NCBI GenBank assembly: GCA_965276665.1
Contig: OZ255620.1
Coordinates: 1,488,001 to 1,552,000 of the forward strand
Source: CAWGJC01 sp965276665
GTDB lineage: Bacteria > Pseudomonadota > Alphaproteobacteria > Acetobacterales > Acetobacteraceae
Length of the DNA: 64,000 bases
Direction: 5' to 3'
The notes beneath the pieces are model-generated. The model saw only the letters and a program-made list of their open reading frames with translations, was not told the origin of the DNA and made no database searches. Shown piece after piece: positions 32,671 through 41,480 of this stretch. A program made the position numbers and the translations under genes. Numbering within the stretch: position 1 is the stretch's first letter; every line of letters begins with the position of its first letter.

Positions 32671-34002
32671 TTACGCGCCGGCCATCGTCATGCCGTCGAT
32701 CCGGATCGTCGGCGCATCCGTACCCCGGCGGAATTCGAGGTCGTTGGCCGGGGTGAGATCGGAGAACATCGTGTGCAAATTGCCGGCGATGGTGATCTCC
32801 GCCACCGGTTCGGCGAGCGCGCCGTCACGGATCATGAACCCGGCCGCGCCGCGGCTGTAATCGCCGGTAACGCCGTTCACCCCCATGCCGATCAGCTCGG
32901 TGACGAACAGCCCCTCCTTGATATCGGCCATCAGCTCGGCGGGCGTCATCGTGCCGGCTTCCATGTAGAGGTTGCTGGAAGAGGGACCGGGCGGGCTGCT
33001 GGTGCCGCGCACCGCATGGCCGCCTGTGCGCAAGCCGAGCTGGCGCGCGCTCCGGCTGTCGAGGAGCCAGTTTGTCAGAACTCCGTCCTCGACCAGGGCG
33101 CAGGCTTCGGTCGGCACGCCTTCGCCGTCGAACGGGCGGGACCGCAGGCCGCGCACGCGGCGAGGGTCGTCGCGGATGGTGATGCCCTTGCGGAAGATCT
33201 GCTGGCCCAGATTCTCCTTGAGAAAGCTCGTGCCGCGCGCAACGCCGGCGCCGTTCGCCGCGCCGGCGAGATGCCCGACGAGGCCGCCCGCCACGCGCGG
33301 ATGATAGAGCACGGGCAGCTTGGCGGTCGCCGGCCGCCCCGGGCTGAGCCGGGCCAGCGCCTGTTCCGCCGCGCGCCGCCCGATCGCCGCCGCATCCGGC
33401 AGATCGGCGAGATGCACCGTGGAGGCGTAATCGTAATCCCGCTGCATCCCGGTGCCCTCGCCGGCCACCATCGCGGCCGAGATGCTGTGGCCGGTGCGCG
33501 AGAAGGTGCCGGCGAACCCCGCCGAGGTCACCATCGTGACGATGGTGCGGCTGTATCCGGCCGAGGCGCCTTCCGAATTGGTGATGCCGACGATCGCCAG
33601 CGCCGCTTCTTCCGCCGCCGCGGCGCGGGCGAGAAGCGCCGTCGAATCGGGCTCCGACGGATCGGTGACGTCGAGCGCCTCGATGCCGGTCGGCGGCGCG
33701 GCCTCCTCGGCCAGGCCGCCGAACGGGTCTTCCGGCACCACTTTCGCCATCGCCACCGCCTGTTCGGCGAGGGCGTTGAACCGTGTGGGGTCGACGCTGC
33801 TGGAGGAGACGATCGCCGCGCGGCGGCCGACGAACACGCGCAGACCGAGATGCTGCGTCTCCGCCCGTTCCAGATTCTCCGTCCGCCCAAGCCGGCGCTC
33901 GACCGATAGGCCGGTGGAGGAGATGAGCAGCGCATCGGCCGCATCGGCGCCCGCCTTGCGGGCCGCGGCGATGAGGTCGCCGATCACGCCGATATCGCTC
34001 AT
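32671..34002 (-). CDS. pmbA: TldD/PmbA-family metallopeptidase PmbA
   Basis: 443 residues. TldE/PmbA forms a heterodimeric Zn protease with TldD that acts on unfolded or modified peptides. Visible features: LSVERRLGRTENLERAETQHLGLRVF near the N-terminus, GGLVGHLAGAANG, RPFDGEGVPTEACALVEDGVL and the C-terminal FVTELIGMGVNGVTGDYSRGAAGF. The HExxxH of TldD is absent, as expected for the PmbA partner. The ATG at 34000-34002 overlaps the stop of the M16 gene (ATGA). A TldD gene is not in the window. Confidence 0.92.
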   Translation of the reverse strand: MSDIGVIGDLIAAARKAGADAADALLISSTGLSVERRLGRTENLERAETQHLGLRVFVGRRAAIVSSSSVDPTRFNALAEQAVAMAKVVPEDPFGGLAEEAAPPTGIEALDVTDPSEPDSTALLARAAAAEEAALAIVGITNSEGASAGYSRTIVTMVTSAGFAGTFSRTGHSISAAMVAGEGTGMQRDYDYASTVHLADLPDAAAIGRRAAEQALARLSPGRPATAKLPVLYHPRVAGGLVGHLAGAANGAGVARGTSFLKENLGQQIFRKGITIRDDPRRVRGLRSRPFDGEGVPTEACALVEDGVLTNWLLDSRSARQLGLRTGGHAVRGTSSPPGPSSSNLYMEAGTMTPAELMADIKEGLFVTELIGMGVNGVTGDYSRGAAGFMIRDGALAEPVAEITIAGNLHTMFSDLTPANDLEFRRGTDAPTIRIDGMTMAGA

Positions 34003-35288
34003 GCGGCGAGCCGGTCGATGATCGCGGGCAGGCCAGGCACCCGCTCGGCCGGCCCGAGCGCGGCCAGGGTCGGCGCGGCGCGGAACAGCCGCCCCGCGGC
34101 GCGCGCGATATCCGCCTCCGTCACTGAAGCGAGCTTCGCGACCGTCTCCGCCGTCGGCACCACGCGGCCGAACACCTGCAATTGCCGGGCGATCTGCTCG
34201 CATCGGCTGCCGGTGCTCTCGAGCGACATCAAGAGCGACGCCTTCACCTGCGCCCGAGCCCGCGCGAGTTCGGCCGGCGTCACCCCGCGCTGGACCTTGT
34301 GGAGCTCCTCGAGCGTGACCGGCACCAGCTCGGCCGCCTCCGCCTCGCCGGTGCCGGCATAGATGCCGAACAGGCCGGAATCGAGATAGGGGGCGGTGAA
34401 GCTGTAGATCGAATAGACGAGGCCGCGCTTCTCCCGGATCTCCTGAAACAGCCGCGACGACATGCCGCCGCCCAGCAGGGTCGAAAGCAGCAGCACGGCG
34501 TAGTAATCCGGGTCGTCATAGGCGACGCCGGGGAAGCCGAGCACGATATGCACCTGGTCGAGCTCTCGCCCCTCGCGGAACTCGCCGCCGGCATAGCGGC
34601 CGGGCAGCAGCGCGGGCGGGGGGGCGGCGGCAAGGTCGGCGAAATGCGTCTTCGCGAGATCGAGCACCGCCGCATGGGTGAGGTTGCCGGAGGCGGCGAC
34701 CACCACGTTGGGCGCCGCGTAATGCCGCCGCATGTACCCGACCAGCGTGTCGCGCGGCATCTCGCGGATCACCGCCTCGCGTCCGAGCACCGGTCGGCCC
34801 ATCGGCTGTCCCGGGAAGGCCGTCTCCTGGAAATGGTCGAAGATGATGTCGTCCGGCGTGTCGTTCGCCTGGCCGATCTCCTGCAGGATCACGCCGCGCT
34901 CGCGCTCCAGCTCGGCGGGCGCGAACACGCTGTGGGTCAGGATGTCGCCGATGATATCGGCGCCGAGCGCCAGATCCTCCTTCAAGAGCTTGACGTAATA
35001 GGCGGTCTGCTCGCGGGCGGTGTAGGCGTTGATGTGGCCGCCGACATTCTCGATCGCCTCGGCGATCTCGGGCGCGCTGCGCCGCTCAGTGCCCTTGAAC
35101 GCCATGTGCTCGAGGAAATGCGAGACGCCGTTTTCCGCCTCCGTCTCGTTGCGGGTGCCGGTCGCGACATAGGCGCCAAGGGAGACGGTCTCGACCCGCT
35201 CCATCCGCTCGCTCACCACGGTGAGGCCGGAGGGCAGCCGCGTGACCTGCACAGCACCCTGCTCCGGCTGGATGTTCTCGCTGCTCAT
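33999..35288 (-). CDS. M16-family zinc metallopeptidase (processing peptidase-like)
   Basis: 429-residue protease. The inverted zinc motif HFLEH sits in NGVSHFLEHMAFKGTERRS near residues 54-72, with the downstream glutamate in ERERGVILQEIGQANDTPDD. REKRGLVYSIYSF is the second conserved element. Similar to mitochondrial processing peptidase beta and bacterial PqqF-like enzymes; soluble, no signal peptide. AAGGA lies ten bases before the ATG at 35288, favoured over that at 35297. Follows thrC by 26 bp and overlaps pmbA, an order often seen in alphaproteobacteria. Confidence 0.93.
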   Translation of the reverse strand: MSSENIQPEQGAVQVTRLPSGLTVVSERMERVETVSLGAYVATGTRNETEAENGVSHFLEHMAFKGTERRSAPEIAEAIENVGGHINAYTAREQTAYYVKLLKEDLALGADIIGDILTHSVFAPAELERERGVILQEIGQANDTPDDIIFDHFQETAFPGQPMGRPVLGREAVIREMPRDTLVGYMRRHYAAPNVVVAASGNLTHAAVLDLAKTHFADLAAAPPPALLPGRYAGGEFREGRELDQVHIVLGFPGVAYDDPDYYAVLLLSTLLGGGMSSRLFQEIREKRGLVYSIYSFTAPYLDSGLFGIYAGTGEAEAAELVPVTLEELHKVQRGVTPAELARARAQVKASLLMSLESTGSRCEQIARQLQVFGRVVPTAETVAKLASVTEADIARAAGRLFRAAPTLAALGPAERVPGLPAIIDRLAA

Positions 35289-35314
35289 GGAAGCCATTTC
35301 CTTATCTCGTCTGG

Positions 35315-36718
35315 TCAGGCGGCGATATTGCGGCGCACCGCGGCGCGGACCACCGCCTCGACCACTTCGAGCTGGTTCGGCGCCACCGTGAGATGCTCTT
35401 CCCTCTCATATAGGTCGGCAAGGCGCGGCGGCAGAGGGGGGCGGATGCCGGTGGCGCGCTCCACCACGTCGGGGAACTTGGCCGGGTGCGCGGTCGCCAT
35501 CGCCACCGTTGGCACCCCATGGCAGGGCAGCGCGCGTGCGGCGGCGATGCCGATCGCCCCGTGCGGATCGACGATCTCCCCGCATTCGCGGTGCAGCCGG
35601 GCGATCTCCGCCTCGGTTTCGGAATCGTCGAGCCGGAACCCGTGGAACAGCGTGCACGCCCGCGTCCAGGCCGCCTCAGGGACGGCCATCCGCCCGGTCG
35701 CGCGGAAATCCAGCATGGTGCGCGCGGTCGCCGCCGCATCCCGGTTCAGCAGCTCGAACAGCAGGCGCTCGAAATTCGAGCTCACCTGGATGTCCATGCT
35801 GGGCGAGACGCTCGGCTTGACGGCGCGGATCGACATGTCGTTCGCGTCGAGAAAGCGGGCGAGGATGTCGTTGCGGTTGCTGGCCACCGCGAGCCGCGCC
35901 ACCGGCAGGCCGATCCGCCGCGCCGCCCAGGCGGCCAGCACATTGCCGAAATTCCCGGTCGGCACGCTGAACGCGACCTCCCGCTCCGGCGCGCCGAGCG
36001 CCAGGCCGGCGGCGATGTAGTAGGGGATCTGTGCTGCGACCCGCGCCCAGTTGATCGAGTTCACCGCCGAGAGCGCCAGCTCGGCGCGGAACGGCGCGTC
36101 GGCGAACATCGCCTTCACCAGATCCTGGCAATCGTCGAAACTGCCCTCGACCGCGATATTGGCGATGTTGGCGGCCGTGACCGTGGTCATCTGCCGCCGC
36201 TGCACCTCCGTGGTGCGCCCGTGCGGATGCAGGATGACGATGTTGACATGCGGGCTGTCTCGGCATGCCTCGATCGCCGCCGAACCAGTATCGCCGGAGG
36301 TCGCGCCCACGATGGTGATGCGCTCGCCGCGTTCGCCGAGCACATGATCGAACAGCCGCCCGAGCAGCTGCATCGCCATGTCCTTGAAGGCGAGCGTCGG
36401 CCCGTGGAAGAGTTCCATCATCCAGAGCCCGTGATCGAGCTGGCGAAGCGGCGCCACCGCCGGGTGGTCGAACCCGGCATACGCCTCCTCGCAGAGCGAA
36501 CGGAGCGTGGCGAAGGACAACGCATCGGCGACGAAGGGCTGCATCACCCGCGCCGCCAGCTCCGCATAGGGCAGACCGCGCAGCGCGCGCAGATCCGCTG
36601 GCGAGAAATGCGGCCATTCCGCCGGCACGTAGAGGCCGCCATCCTCGGCGAGACCGGCCAGCAGCACGCCCACGAAATCGCGCTCGGGCGCCTCCCCTCG
36701 GGTCGAGACGTAGCGCAT
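35315..36718 (-). CDS. thrC: Threonine synthase
   Basis: 467-residue PLP enzyme converting O-phosphohomoserine to threonine. The N-terminus MRYVSTRG is typical; the PLP lysine lies in FHGPTLAFKDMAMQLLGRLF; GATSGDTGSAAIEAC binds phosphate; VPTGNFGNVLAAW follows. Long (yeast/Proteobacteria) subclass by length. The ATG at 36716-36718 overlaps the stop of the preceding small gene by one base (TGATG), so the two are co-translated. Confidence 0.97.
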   Translation of the reverse strand: MRYVSTRGEAPERDFVGVLLAGLAEDGGLYVPAEWPHFSPADLRALRGLPYAELAARVMQPFVADALSFATLRSLCEEAYAGFDHPAVAPLRQLDHGLWMMELFHGPTLAFKDMAMQLLGRLFDHVLGERGERITIVGATSGDTGSAAIEACRDSPHVNIVILHPHGRTTEVQRRQMTTVTAANIANIAVEGSFDDCQDLVKAMFADAPFRAELALSAVNSINWARVAAQIPYYIAAGLALGAPEREVAFSVPTGNFGNVLAAWAARRIGLPVARLAVASNRNDILARFLDANDMSIRAVKPSVSPSMDIQVSSNFERLLFELLNRDAAATARTMLDFRATGRMAVPEAAWTRACTLFHGFRLDDSETEAEIARLHRECGEIVDPHGAIGIAAARALPCHGVPTVAMATAHPAKFPDVVERATGIRPPLPPRLADLYEREEHLTVAPNQLEVVEAVVRAAVRRNIAA

Positions 36719-36984
36719 CAGGCGGTGCCACCTTCCTCCTCGTCATCCTCGTCCGGCTGCGCGTAGTACCAGTCGAGCACCTGCTCGTGGAAATCGGGGT
36801 CGCGGAGCAGCCGCGTCGCCAGCGCTACCGCGATCTCGTGCGCCGGCGGCACGTCTTCCACCCCTTCGGGCAGATCCTCGCCGGCGATGACGCGAACCGT
36901 CATCGTCTGCCCCTCATCGCCGACGATCACCGCCACTTCGCGGCGTTCGAGCTCGACGATGGGGTTGCGTCCATCCTGGGCCAT
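36718..36984 (-). CDS. Conserved small acidic protein, unknown function
   Basis: 88 residues, strongly acidic C-terminus (QPDEDDEEEGG). The body (IVELERREVAVIVGDEGQTM ... HEIAVALATRLLRDPDFHEQVLDWYY) looks like a small alpha/beta domain; no family recognised. GGAGAAT precedes the ATG at 36982-36984. Coupled to thrC by a one-base overlap and 21 bp behind the DUF169 gene. Confidence 0.75.
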   Translation of the reverse strand: MAQDGRNPIVELERREVAVIVGDEGQTMTVRVIAGEDLPEGVEDVPPAHEIAVALATRLLRDPDFHEQVLDWYYAQPDEDDEEEGGTA

Positions 36985-37005
36985 GTATTCTCCTGAGAGG
37001 CGGGT

Positions 37006-37791
37006 TCAGTTGCGGGAACGCCCGCCATAGCTGGCGGCCAGGCCCTCGCCGGGGTCGGAATTCGGGCCGTATGGCATGATCGGATAACGCAGTCCGGTCC
37101 GGTCGAGCCCCTTCAGACCTTCGATCGCGGTGGCGAGCTCCGCCGGCGGGAGCGCCATCAGCAGCTCGTCATCCGAGACGCCCCCATAACGCCGCTCGGC
37201 ATAGCATGGAATGGACAGGCTGATCTCGCCGGTCGCGAGCGCCCGCCCCCAGCTATCGGCGCAGGCGGTCTCGCCGGTGATCGAGAAATCGAGGCGCCGG
37301 TAGGTCTTCCACTGCAACCCGTTGATGAACAGGATCATCTGCGCCGGGTTGGCGTAGAACAGCACGACATCAGGCGGGTCGAGCCGCCCCATGCGGAGCG
37401 GCGAGGCGACGAGGCCGACATAGCGCCCGGCCGGCACCCGCGGCATCTGCTCCTGGTGCTGGCGCGCCGCCTCCTGGTTCTCGAACCAGACGCCGGTCAT
37501 CGCCTCGCCCGAGGCGAAGAATTCCGGTGGCTGCTTGAGGCCGACCACCGCGCCGCAGGCCATGAACGGCAGCAGCGCATCCTCGGTGATCGCCAGGGTC
37601 TGGCCGCCGAGCCTGGCCTGGGTGACCAGCTGGCAGGTGGAGAAGCGTTTCCCCTTCGCCGGAAGCCGGAGTCCCGGCACCTGCTCCATCGCCGCCGGAT
37701 CGTCGAACAGCTTGAGCCCGATCGGCAGGCTGCGCAGCTTCAGCAGCCCGACGAGATCGGCCGCCAGTTCCTTGAGCGTCTCCGCATCCAT
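37006..37791 (-). CDS. DUF169-domain protein
   Basis: 261 residues, cytoplasmic. DUF169 features are RSLPIGLKLFDDP at the N-terminus, STCQLVTQARLGGQTLAITED with conserved Cys, PFMACGAVVGL, DVVLFYANPAQMILFINGLQW and ETACADSWGRALATGEISLSIPCYAERRYGG. The three conserved cysteines suggest metal or cofactor binding, but the function is not known. 13 bp behind the M32 peptidase gene in the same run. Confidence 0.85.
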   Translation of the reverse strand: MDAETLKELAADLVGLLKLRSLPIGLKLFDDPAAMEQVPGLRLPAKGKRFSTCQLVTQARLGGQTLAITEDALLPFMACGAVVGLKQPPEFFASGEAMTGVWFENQEAARQHQEQMPRVPAGRYVGLVASPLRMGRLDPPDVVLFYANPAQMILFINGLQWKTYRRLDFSITGETACADSWGRALATGEISLSIPCYAERRYGGVSDDELLMALPPAELATAIEGLKGLDRTGLRYPIMPYGPNSDPGEGLAASYGGRSRN

Positions 37792-37804
37792 TCCGCCGCC
37801 TCCC

Positions 37805-39310
37805 TCATCCCAGATACCGTGCGATCAGGTGGGATTGGAAGTCGAGGGGATCGAGCTTCTTGCCGGTGGCCGCCTCCAGCATCTCGTTGAAGCCGAGCCG
37901 GCTGCCGACCCCATGGACGTGCTGGCGCAGCCAGAGCAGCAGCGGCGCGAGATCTCCTGCGGCGAGCGCCGCATCGAGCCCGGGCAGCACGCGCCGCGCC
38001 GCCGCCATCAGCTGCGCCGCCGCCATCGCGCCCAACGTGTAGCTCGGGAAGTAGCCGAAACCGCCATCGTACCAGTGGATGTCCTGCAGGCAGCCGAGCC
38101 GGTCGTCGGAGGGGGTGACGCCGAGCAGCGCCTGCATCCCGTCATTCCAGGCTCCGGGCAGGTCGGCGACGGCGAGATCGCCCGCGACCAGCGCCTGCTC
38201 CAGGCGGAAGCGCAGGATCACATGCGCGGGATAGGTCACTTCATCGGCTTCGACCCGGATATGGCCGGGCCGCACCTGCCGCCAGAGCCGGGCCAGGTTC
38301 TCGGGCGCATAGGCGGCCGGCTCGCCGCCGAAATTCGTCTCGAGCAGCGGGCCGAGCCAGGCGAGATAGCCATCCGACCGACAGGCTTGCATCTCGACGA
38401 TCAGGGACTGGCTCTCATGCGCCGCCATGCCGGAGGCCTCGCCCACCGGCTGGCGCGCCCAGCTCTCGGGCAGTCCGCGCTCGTAGAGGGCATGGCCGGT
38501 CTCGTGCATCACCCCCATCAGGCTGCCGGCGAAATCCGCCTCGTCGTAGCGGGTGGTAATCCGCACATCGGCGGGAATGCCGCCGCAGAACGGGTGGGTC
38601 GAGCGATCGAGGCGCGCATGCTCGTAATCGAGCCCGGCCCTGGCCGAGAGCGTGCGGCAGAGCGCCTCCTGCACCGCGGCCGGGAATGGCCCGGTCGGCA
38701 TGATAGGCGCCGGGTTTCGCACCTGGCATTCGAGCACACGCGGCAGAGTGGCGCGCAGGAAAGTCTCGTATTCGGCGAAAACCGGCCCGACATCGGCCGC
38801 ACCGATGCCGCGTTGATAGCCGTCCATCAGCGCATCGTAAGGCGACAACCCGAGCGCGGGGGCGAGGGCCGACGCCGCCTCGCGCGTCAACGCCACCACC
38901 CGCTCCAGCAACGGGGCCACCAGGGCGAAGTCGGCCTGCTGCCGCGCCACCCGCCAGATCGTCTCGCAGGCCGTGTTGGCGCGCGTGCGTGCCTCGACCA
39001 GATCGGGCGGCAACGCGGTCGCGCGGCGATGAGCATGGCGCATCAAGGCGAGATTGGCAGCCGCCCACTCGTCGGCCGGGGGCGAGGCTTCCGCCGCGTC
39101 GAGATCGTCGGCGATCTCCGGCGCGGTCAGCATGCCATGCGCGAGCCCGGCCAGCACCGCGAGCTGCTCGCCGCGCGACTCCGCCCCGCCCGGCGGCATC
39201 ATCGCCGCGGCGTCCCAGCCGAGAATCGCGGAGGCTTCTCCCAGTACCGCCATGCGGGCGAAGCGCCGGGCGAGGCGGTCATAGGCTTGCGGTTGGTTCG
39301 TCGCGTCCAT
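37805..39310 (-). CDS. M32-family carboxypeptidase (Taq-type)
   Basis: 501-residue cytoplasmic zinc carboxypeptidase. The HExxH motif is HETGH in FAGSLMGVMHETGHALYERGLP, with GEASGMAAHESQS holding the third ligand; ILGWDAAAMMPPGGAESRGEQ is the conserved N-terminal segment and HPFCGGIPADVRITTRYDE the region before the active site. The ATG at 39308-39310 is needed to keep the N-terminal helix and makes a 32-bp overlap with the 3' end of surf1. Confidence 0.94.
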   Translation of the reverse strand: MDATNQPQAYDRLARRFARMAVLGEASAILGWDAAAMMPPGGAESRGEQLAVLAGLAHGMLTAPEIADDLDAAEASPPADEWAAANLALMRHAHRRATALPPDLVEARTRANTACETIWRVARQQADFALVAPLLERVVALTREAASALAPALGLSPYDALMDGYQRGIGAADVGPVFAEYETFLRATLPRVLECQVRNPAPIMPTGPFPAAVQEALCRTLSARAGLDYEHARLDRSTHPFCGGIPADVRITTRYDEADFAGSLMGVMHETGHALYERGLPESWARQPVGEASGMAAHESQSLIVEMQACRSDGYLAWLGPLLETNFGGEPAAYAPENLARLWRQVRPGHIRVEADEVTYPAHVILRFRLEQALVAGDLAVADLPGAWNDGMQALLGVTPSDDRLGCLQDIHWYDGGFGYFPSYTLGAMAAAQLMAAARRVLPGLDAALAAGDLAPLLLWLRQHVHGVGSRLGFNEMLEAATGKKLDPLDFQSHLIARYLG

Positions 39311-40019
39311 CACGGAGCGCCTTCCTCGACCAGGTGATGAAGACCACCACGAGCACCGCCGCCAGACCATACCAGGTAAGCGCGTATTGCAGATGGTTGT
39401 TCGGCGGCCGCGGCAGGCTCTCGGCGGGAATCGGGGCCCCGGCGACCGGCGGTCCCATTACCACGAGCACGAAGGGCGCCACGCCAGGAAGCCCGATGCC
39501 CGCGCCGATCCGCTGCGGGTCGAGCGTGTAGTAGCGCCGGCCTCCGGGATCGTCGGAGGCGGACACCCAGCCGGGCCGCTCGCCCGGACGGACGAAGCCG
39601 CTGACGGTTGCCGCCCGCACCGGCTCGGGCGGCGGTCCGCCATGCGCGGCCGGAATCCAGCCCAGATCGACCAGGAGAGGCGGTTCTCCCGCCCGTTCCA
39701 GCGGCTCGATCAGCTGCGCGCCCATCACCGCGCCGGATGGAAAATCACGGACGTCATCGCCGTAGAGCACGGCAAGATCGCCGCGCAGCGTGCCGCCGGC
39801 CGCAACCTTCGCGAAGGGCGGCGGGTCGGCGGGGAGCGGGATCGGCGGCGCCGCCTCGGCGCGATCGATCTGCGCGAGCAGCCCCTCCTTCCAGTGCAGA
39901 CGCTGCACCTGCCAGGTTCCGAGCCCGATCAGCAAGACCAGCATGATCGCGACGGAAAGTCCCGGACCGGCCAGGCGGCGCAACGGCACCGCCGGCCGAG
40001 CGATTCCCGCATTGCTCAC
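39279..40019 (-). CDS. SURF1-family cytochrome oxidase assembly protein
   Basis: 246 residues, two membrane helices (LSVAIMLVLLIGLGTWQVQRL near the N-terminus and YALTWYGLAAVLVVVFITW at the end) with a periplasmic domain between; the family motif GTWQVQRLHWKEGLL and the C-terminal NNHLQYALTWYGLA are intact. Needed for heme a insertion in subunit I. The start is GTG at 40017-40019 overlapping the DUF983 stop (GTGA). Last oxidase gene of the cta run. Confidence 0.93.
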   Translation of the reverse strand: MSNAGIARPAVPLRRLAGPGLSVAIMLVLLIGLGTWQVQRLHWKEGLLAQIDRAEAAPPIPLPADPPPFAKVAAGGTLRGDLAVLYGDDVRDFPSGAVMGAQLIEPLERAGEPPLLVDLGWIPAAHGGPPPEPVRAATVSGFVRPGERPGWVSASDDPGGRRYYTLDPQRIGAGIGLPGVAPFVLVVMGPPVAGAPIPAESLPRPPNNHLQYALTWYGLAAVLVVVFITWSRKALRDGRDEPTASL

Positions 40020-40369
40020 AGCCCCATCTCGCGCGCGCGGTAATGATACTGCAGGGCGACGAAACCCGCCTTGGTCGGCCGCATCAGCACCACGGCGAGC
40101 GGCACCGTCACCACCGGCCAAAGCACCGCATGCACCCAGAGCGGCGGGTTGAACCGGAATTCCACCCAGAAGGCGAGAACGACGATGACGATGCAGAGCA
40201 GGAACATGACAGCGAAACTGCTGCCATCGCCGGTATCGACCTCGCGAAGATCGAGCTCGCAGACCGGGCAGGCATCGCGCATGGTCAGCACGCCGCGGAA
40301 CAGCTTGCCCTCGCCACAGCGCGGGCAGCGGCAGGTCAGCGCCGCCCGCACCAGCGAAGGCTCCGCCAT
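40016..40369 (-). CDS. DUF983 membrane protein with zinc ribbon
   Basis: 117 residues. CRCPRCGEGKLFRG and CPVCELDL form a CxxC...CxxC zinc ribbon, followed by two membrane helices (AVMFLLCIVIVVLAFWVEF and VHAVLWPVVTVPLAVVLM). DUF983 genes routinely lie between ctaE and surf1 in alphaproteobacteria. The ATG at 40367-40369 overlaps the ctaE stop by one base. Confidence 0.92.
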   Translation of the reverse strand: MAEPSLVRAALTCRCPRCGEGKLFRGVLTMRDACPVCELDLREVDTGDGSSFAVMFLLCIVIVVLAFWVEFRFNPPLWVHAVLWPVVTVPLAVVLMRPTKAGFVALQYHYRAREMGL

Positions 40370-41232
40370 CAGCCGACCGGCGGCGGGCCGGCGCCCCACC
40401 AGTAGATGCAGACGAACAGGAACAGCCACACGACGTCGACGAAATGCCAATACCAGGCCGCCGCCTCGAAGCCGAAATGCCGCTCCGGGGTGAACTGGTC
40501 GTTCTTGGCGCGGAACCAGCACACCGCGAGGAAGCAGGTGCCGACGATCACGTGGAAGCCATGGAAGCCGGTGGCCAGGAAGAACACCGAGGGGTAGATG
40601 CCGCCGCCGACGAATTTGAACGGCGCGTCCGAGTATTCGAGGATCTGCAGCGAGGTGAAGGACAGGCCGAGGAGCACCGTCACGCCGAGTCCGAGAATAA
40701 GCCCTTTCCGGTCACGCACCAGCAGGCTGTGATGCGCCCAGGTGACGGCTGTCCCGGAGAGCAGCAGGATAAGCGTGTTCATGAAGGGCGTGTGGAACGG
40801 GTCGAAAGTGTGAACCCCGGCCGGCGGCCACATCGGCGTCGTCGCGCCCGAGACATGCTCGGGGAACAGCGCGAAGTTGAAGAACGCCCAGAAGAATCCG
40901 ACAAAGAACATCACCTCCGAGGCGATGAACAGCGTCATGCCGTAGCGCAGCCCGAGCCGCACGATCGGGCCATGCACCGGGCTTTCGCGGATCACGTTCC
41001 GCCACCAGAAGAACATCGTCGTCAGCACGATCAGCACGCCGAGGCCGAGCACGATGTAGCTGCCGAAATGCGCTGCGAGCACGATGCCGAGCACGGTGAG
41101 GCCGCCCCCCGCCGCGCCGATCACCGGCCAGGGGCTCGGATCAACCAGGTGATAGGGCTGCTTCAGCCCCGATCCCGCGGTGACCGGAACGCCATGGGGA
41201 TCGGCCAACGCGCCTTGGAGGTCAGTGTTCAT
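40369..41232 (-). CDS. ctaE: Cytochrome c oxidase subunit III
   Basis: 287 residues, seven membrane helices. KQPYHLVDPSPWP at the N-terminus, EVMFFVGFFWAFF with the conserved glutamate, PPAGVHTFDPFHTPFMNTLILLLSGTAVTWAHH, and GFHGFHVIVGTCFL near the C-terminus are typical of aa3-type subunit III. The ATG at 41230-41232 is preferred to an in-frame GTG three codons earlier. Part of ctaC-ctaD-ctaB-(small)-ctaE. Confidence 0.97.
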   Translation of the reverse strand: MNTDLQGALADPHGVPVTAGSGLKQPYHLVDPSPWPVIGAAGGGLTVLGIVLAAHFGSYIVLGLGVLIVLTTMFFWWRNVIRESPVHGPIVRLGLRYGMTLFIASEVMFFVGFFWAFFNFALFPEHVSGATTPMWPPAGVHTFDPFHTPFMNTLILLLSGTAVTWAHHSLLVRDRKGLILGLGVTVLLGLSFTSLQILEYSDAPFKFVGGGIYPSVFFLATGFHGFHVIVGTCFLAVCWFRAKNDQFTPERHFGFEAAAWYWHFVDVVWLFLFVCIYWWGAGPPPVG

Positions 41233-41317
41233 GCCAGCCACCCAGAAAAAACCTGCCGCATCATTGCCGAAACCCGCTTCCGTTCAACCGCTCGCCGCGA
41301 TCTATCAATATCCGAAA

Positions 41318-41458
41318 TCACCCGCCGCCGTGCTGGCCGCCAAGCTTGACGATCGCCAGCACGTAGAACAGCACCGCCAACGCCAGCAACACGATCAGCA
41401 GCGCAATGTTGCGCCCACGCCGCCGCCGCCGGAATTCCGCCGCCTGCAGGGGCGGCAT
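41318..41458 (-). CDS. Small single-pass oxidase-operon membrane protein (CoxF-like)
   Basis: 46 residues: a basic start (AAEFRRRRRGRN) then one membrane helix (IALLIVLLALAVLFYVLAIVKLG). It lies between ctaB and ctaE, where alphaproteobacteria commonly encode a tiny membrane protein before ctaG. The ATG at 41456-41458 has only weak upstream purines; an in-frame TTG at 41486-41488 that overlaps the ctaB stop is a possible alternative (56 residues). Confidence 0.7.
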   Translation of the reverse strand: MPPLQAAEFRRRRRGRNIALLIVLLALAVLFYVLAIVKLGGQHGGG

Positions 41459-41480
41459 CCGCGGCGGAAACTCATCCGCA

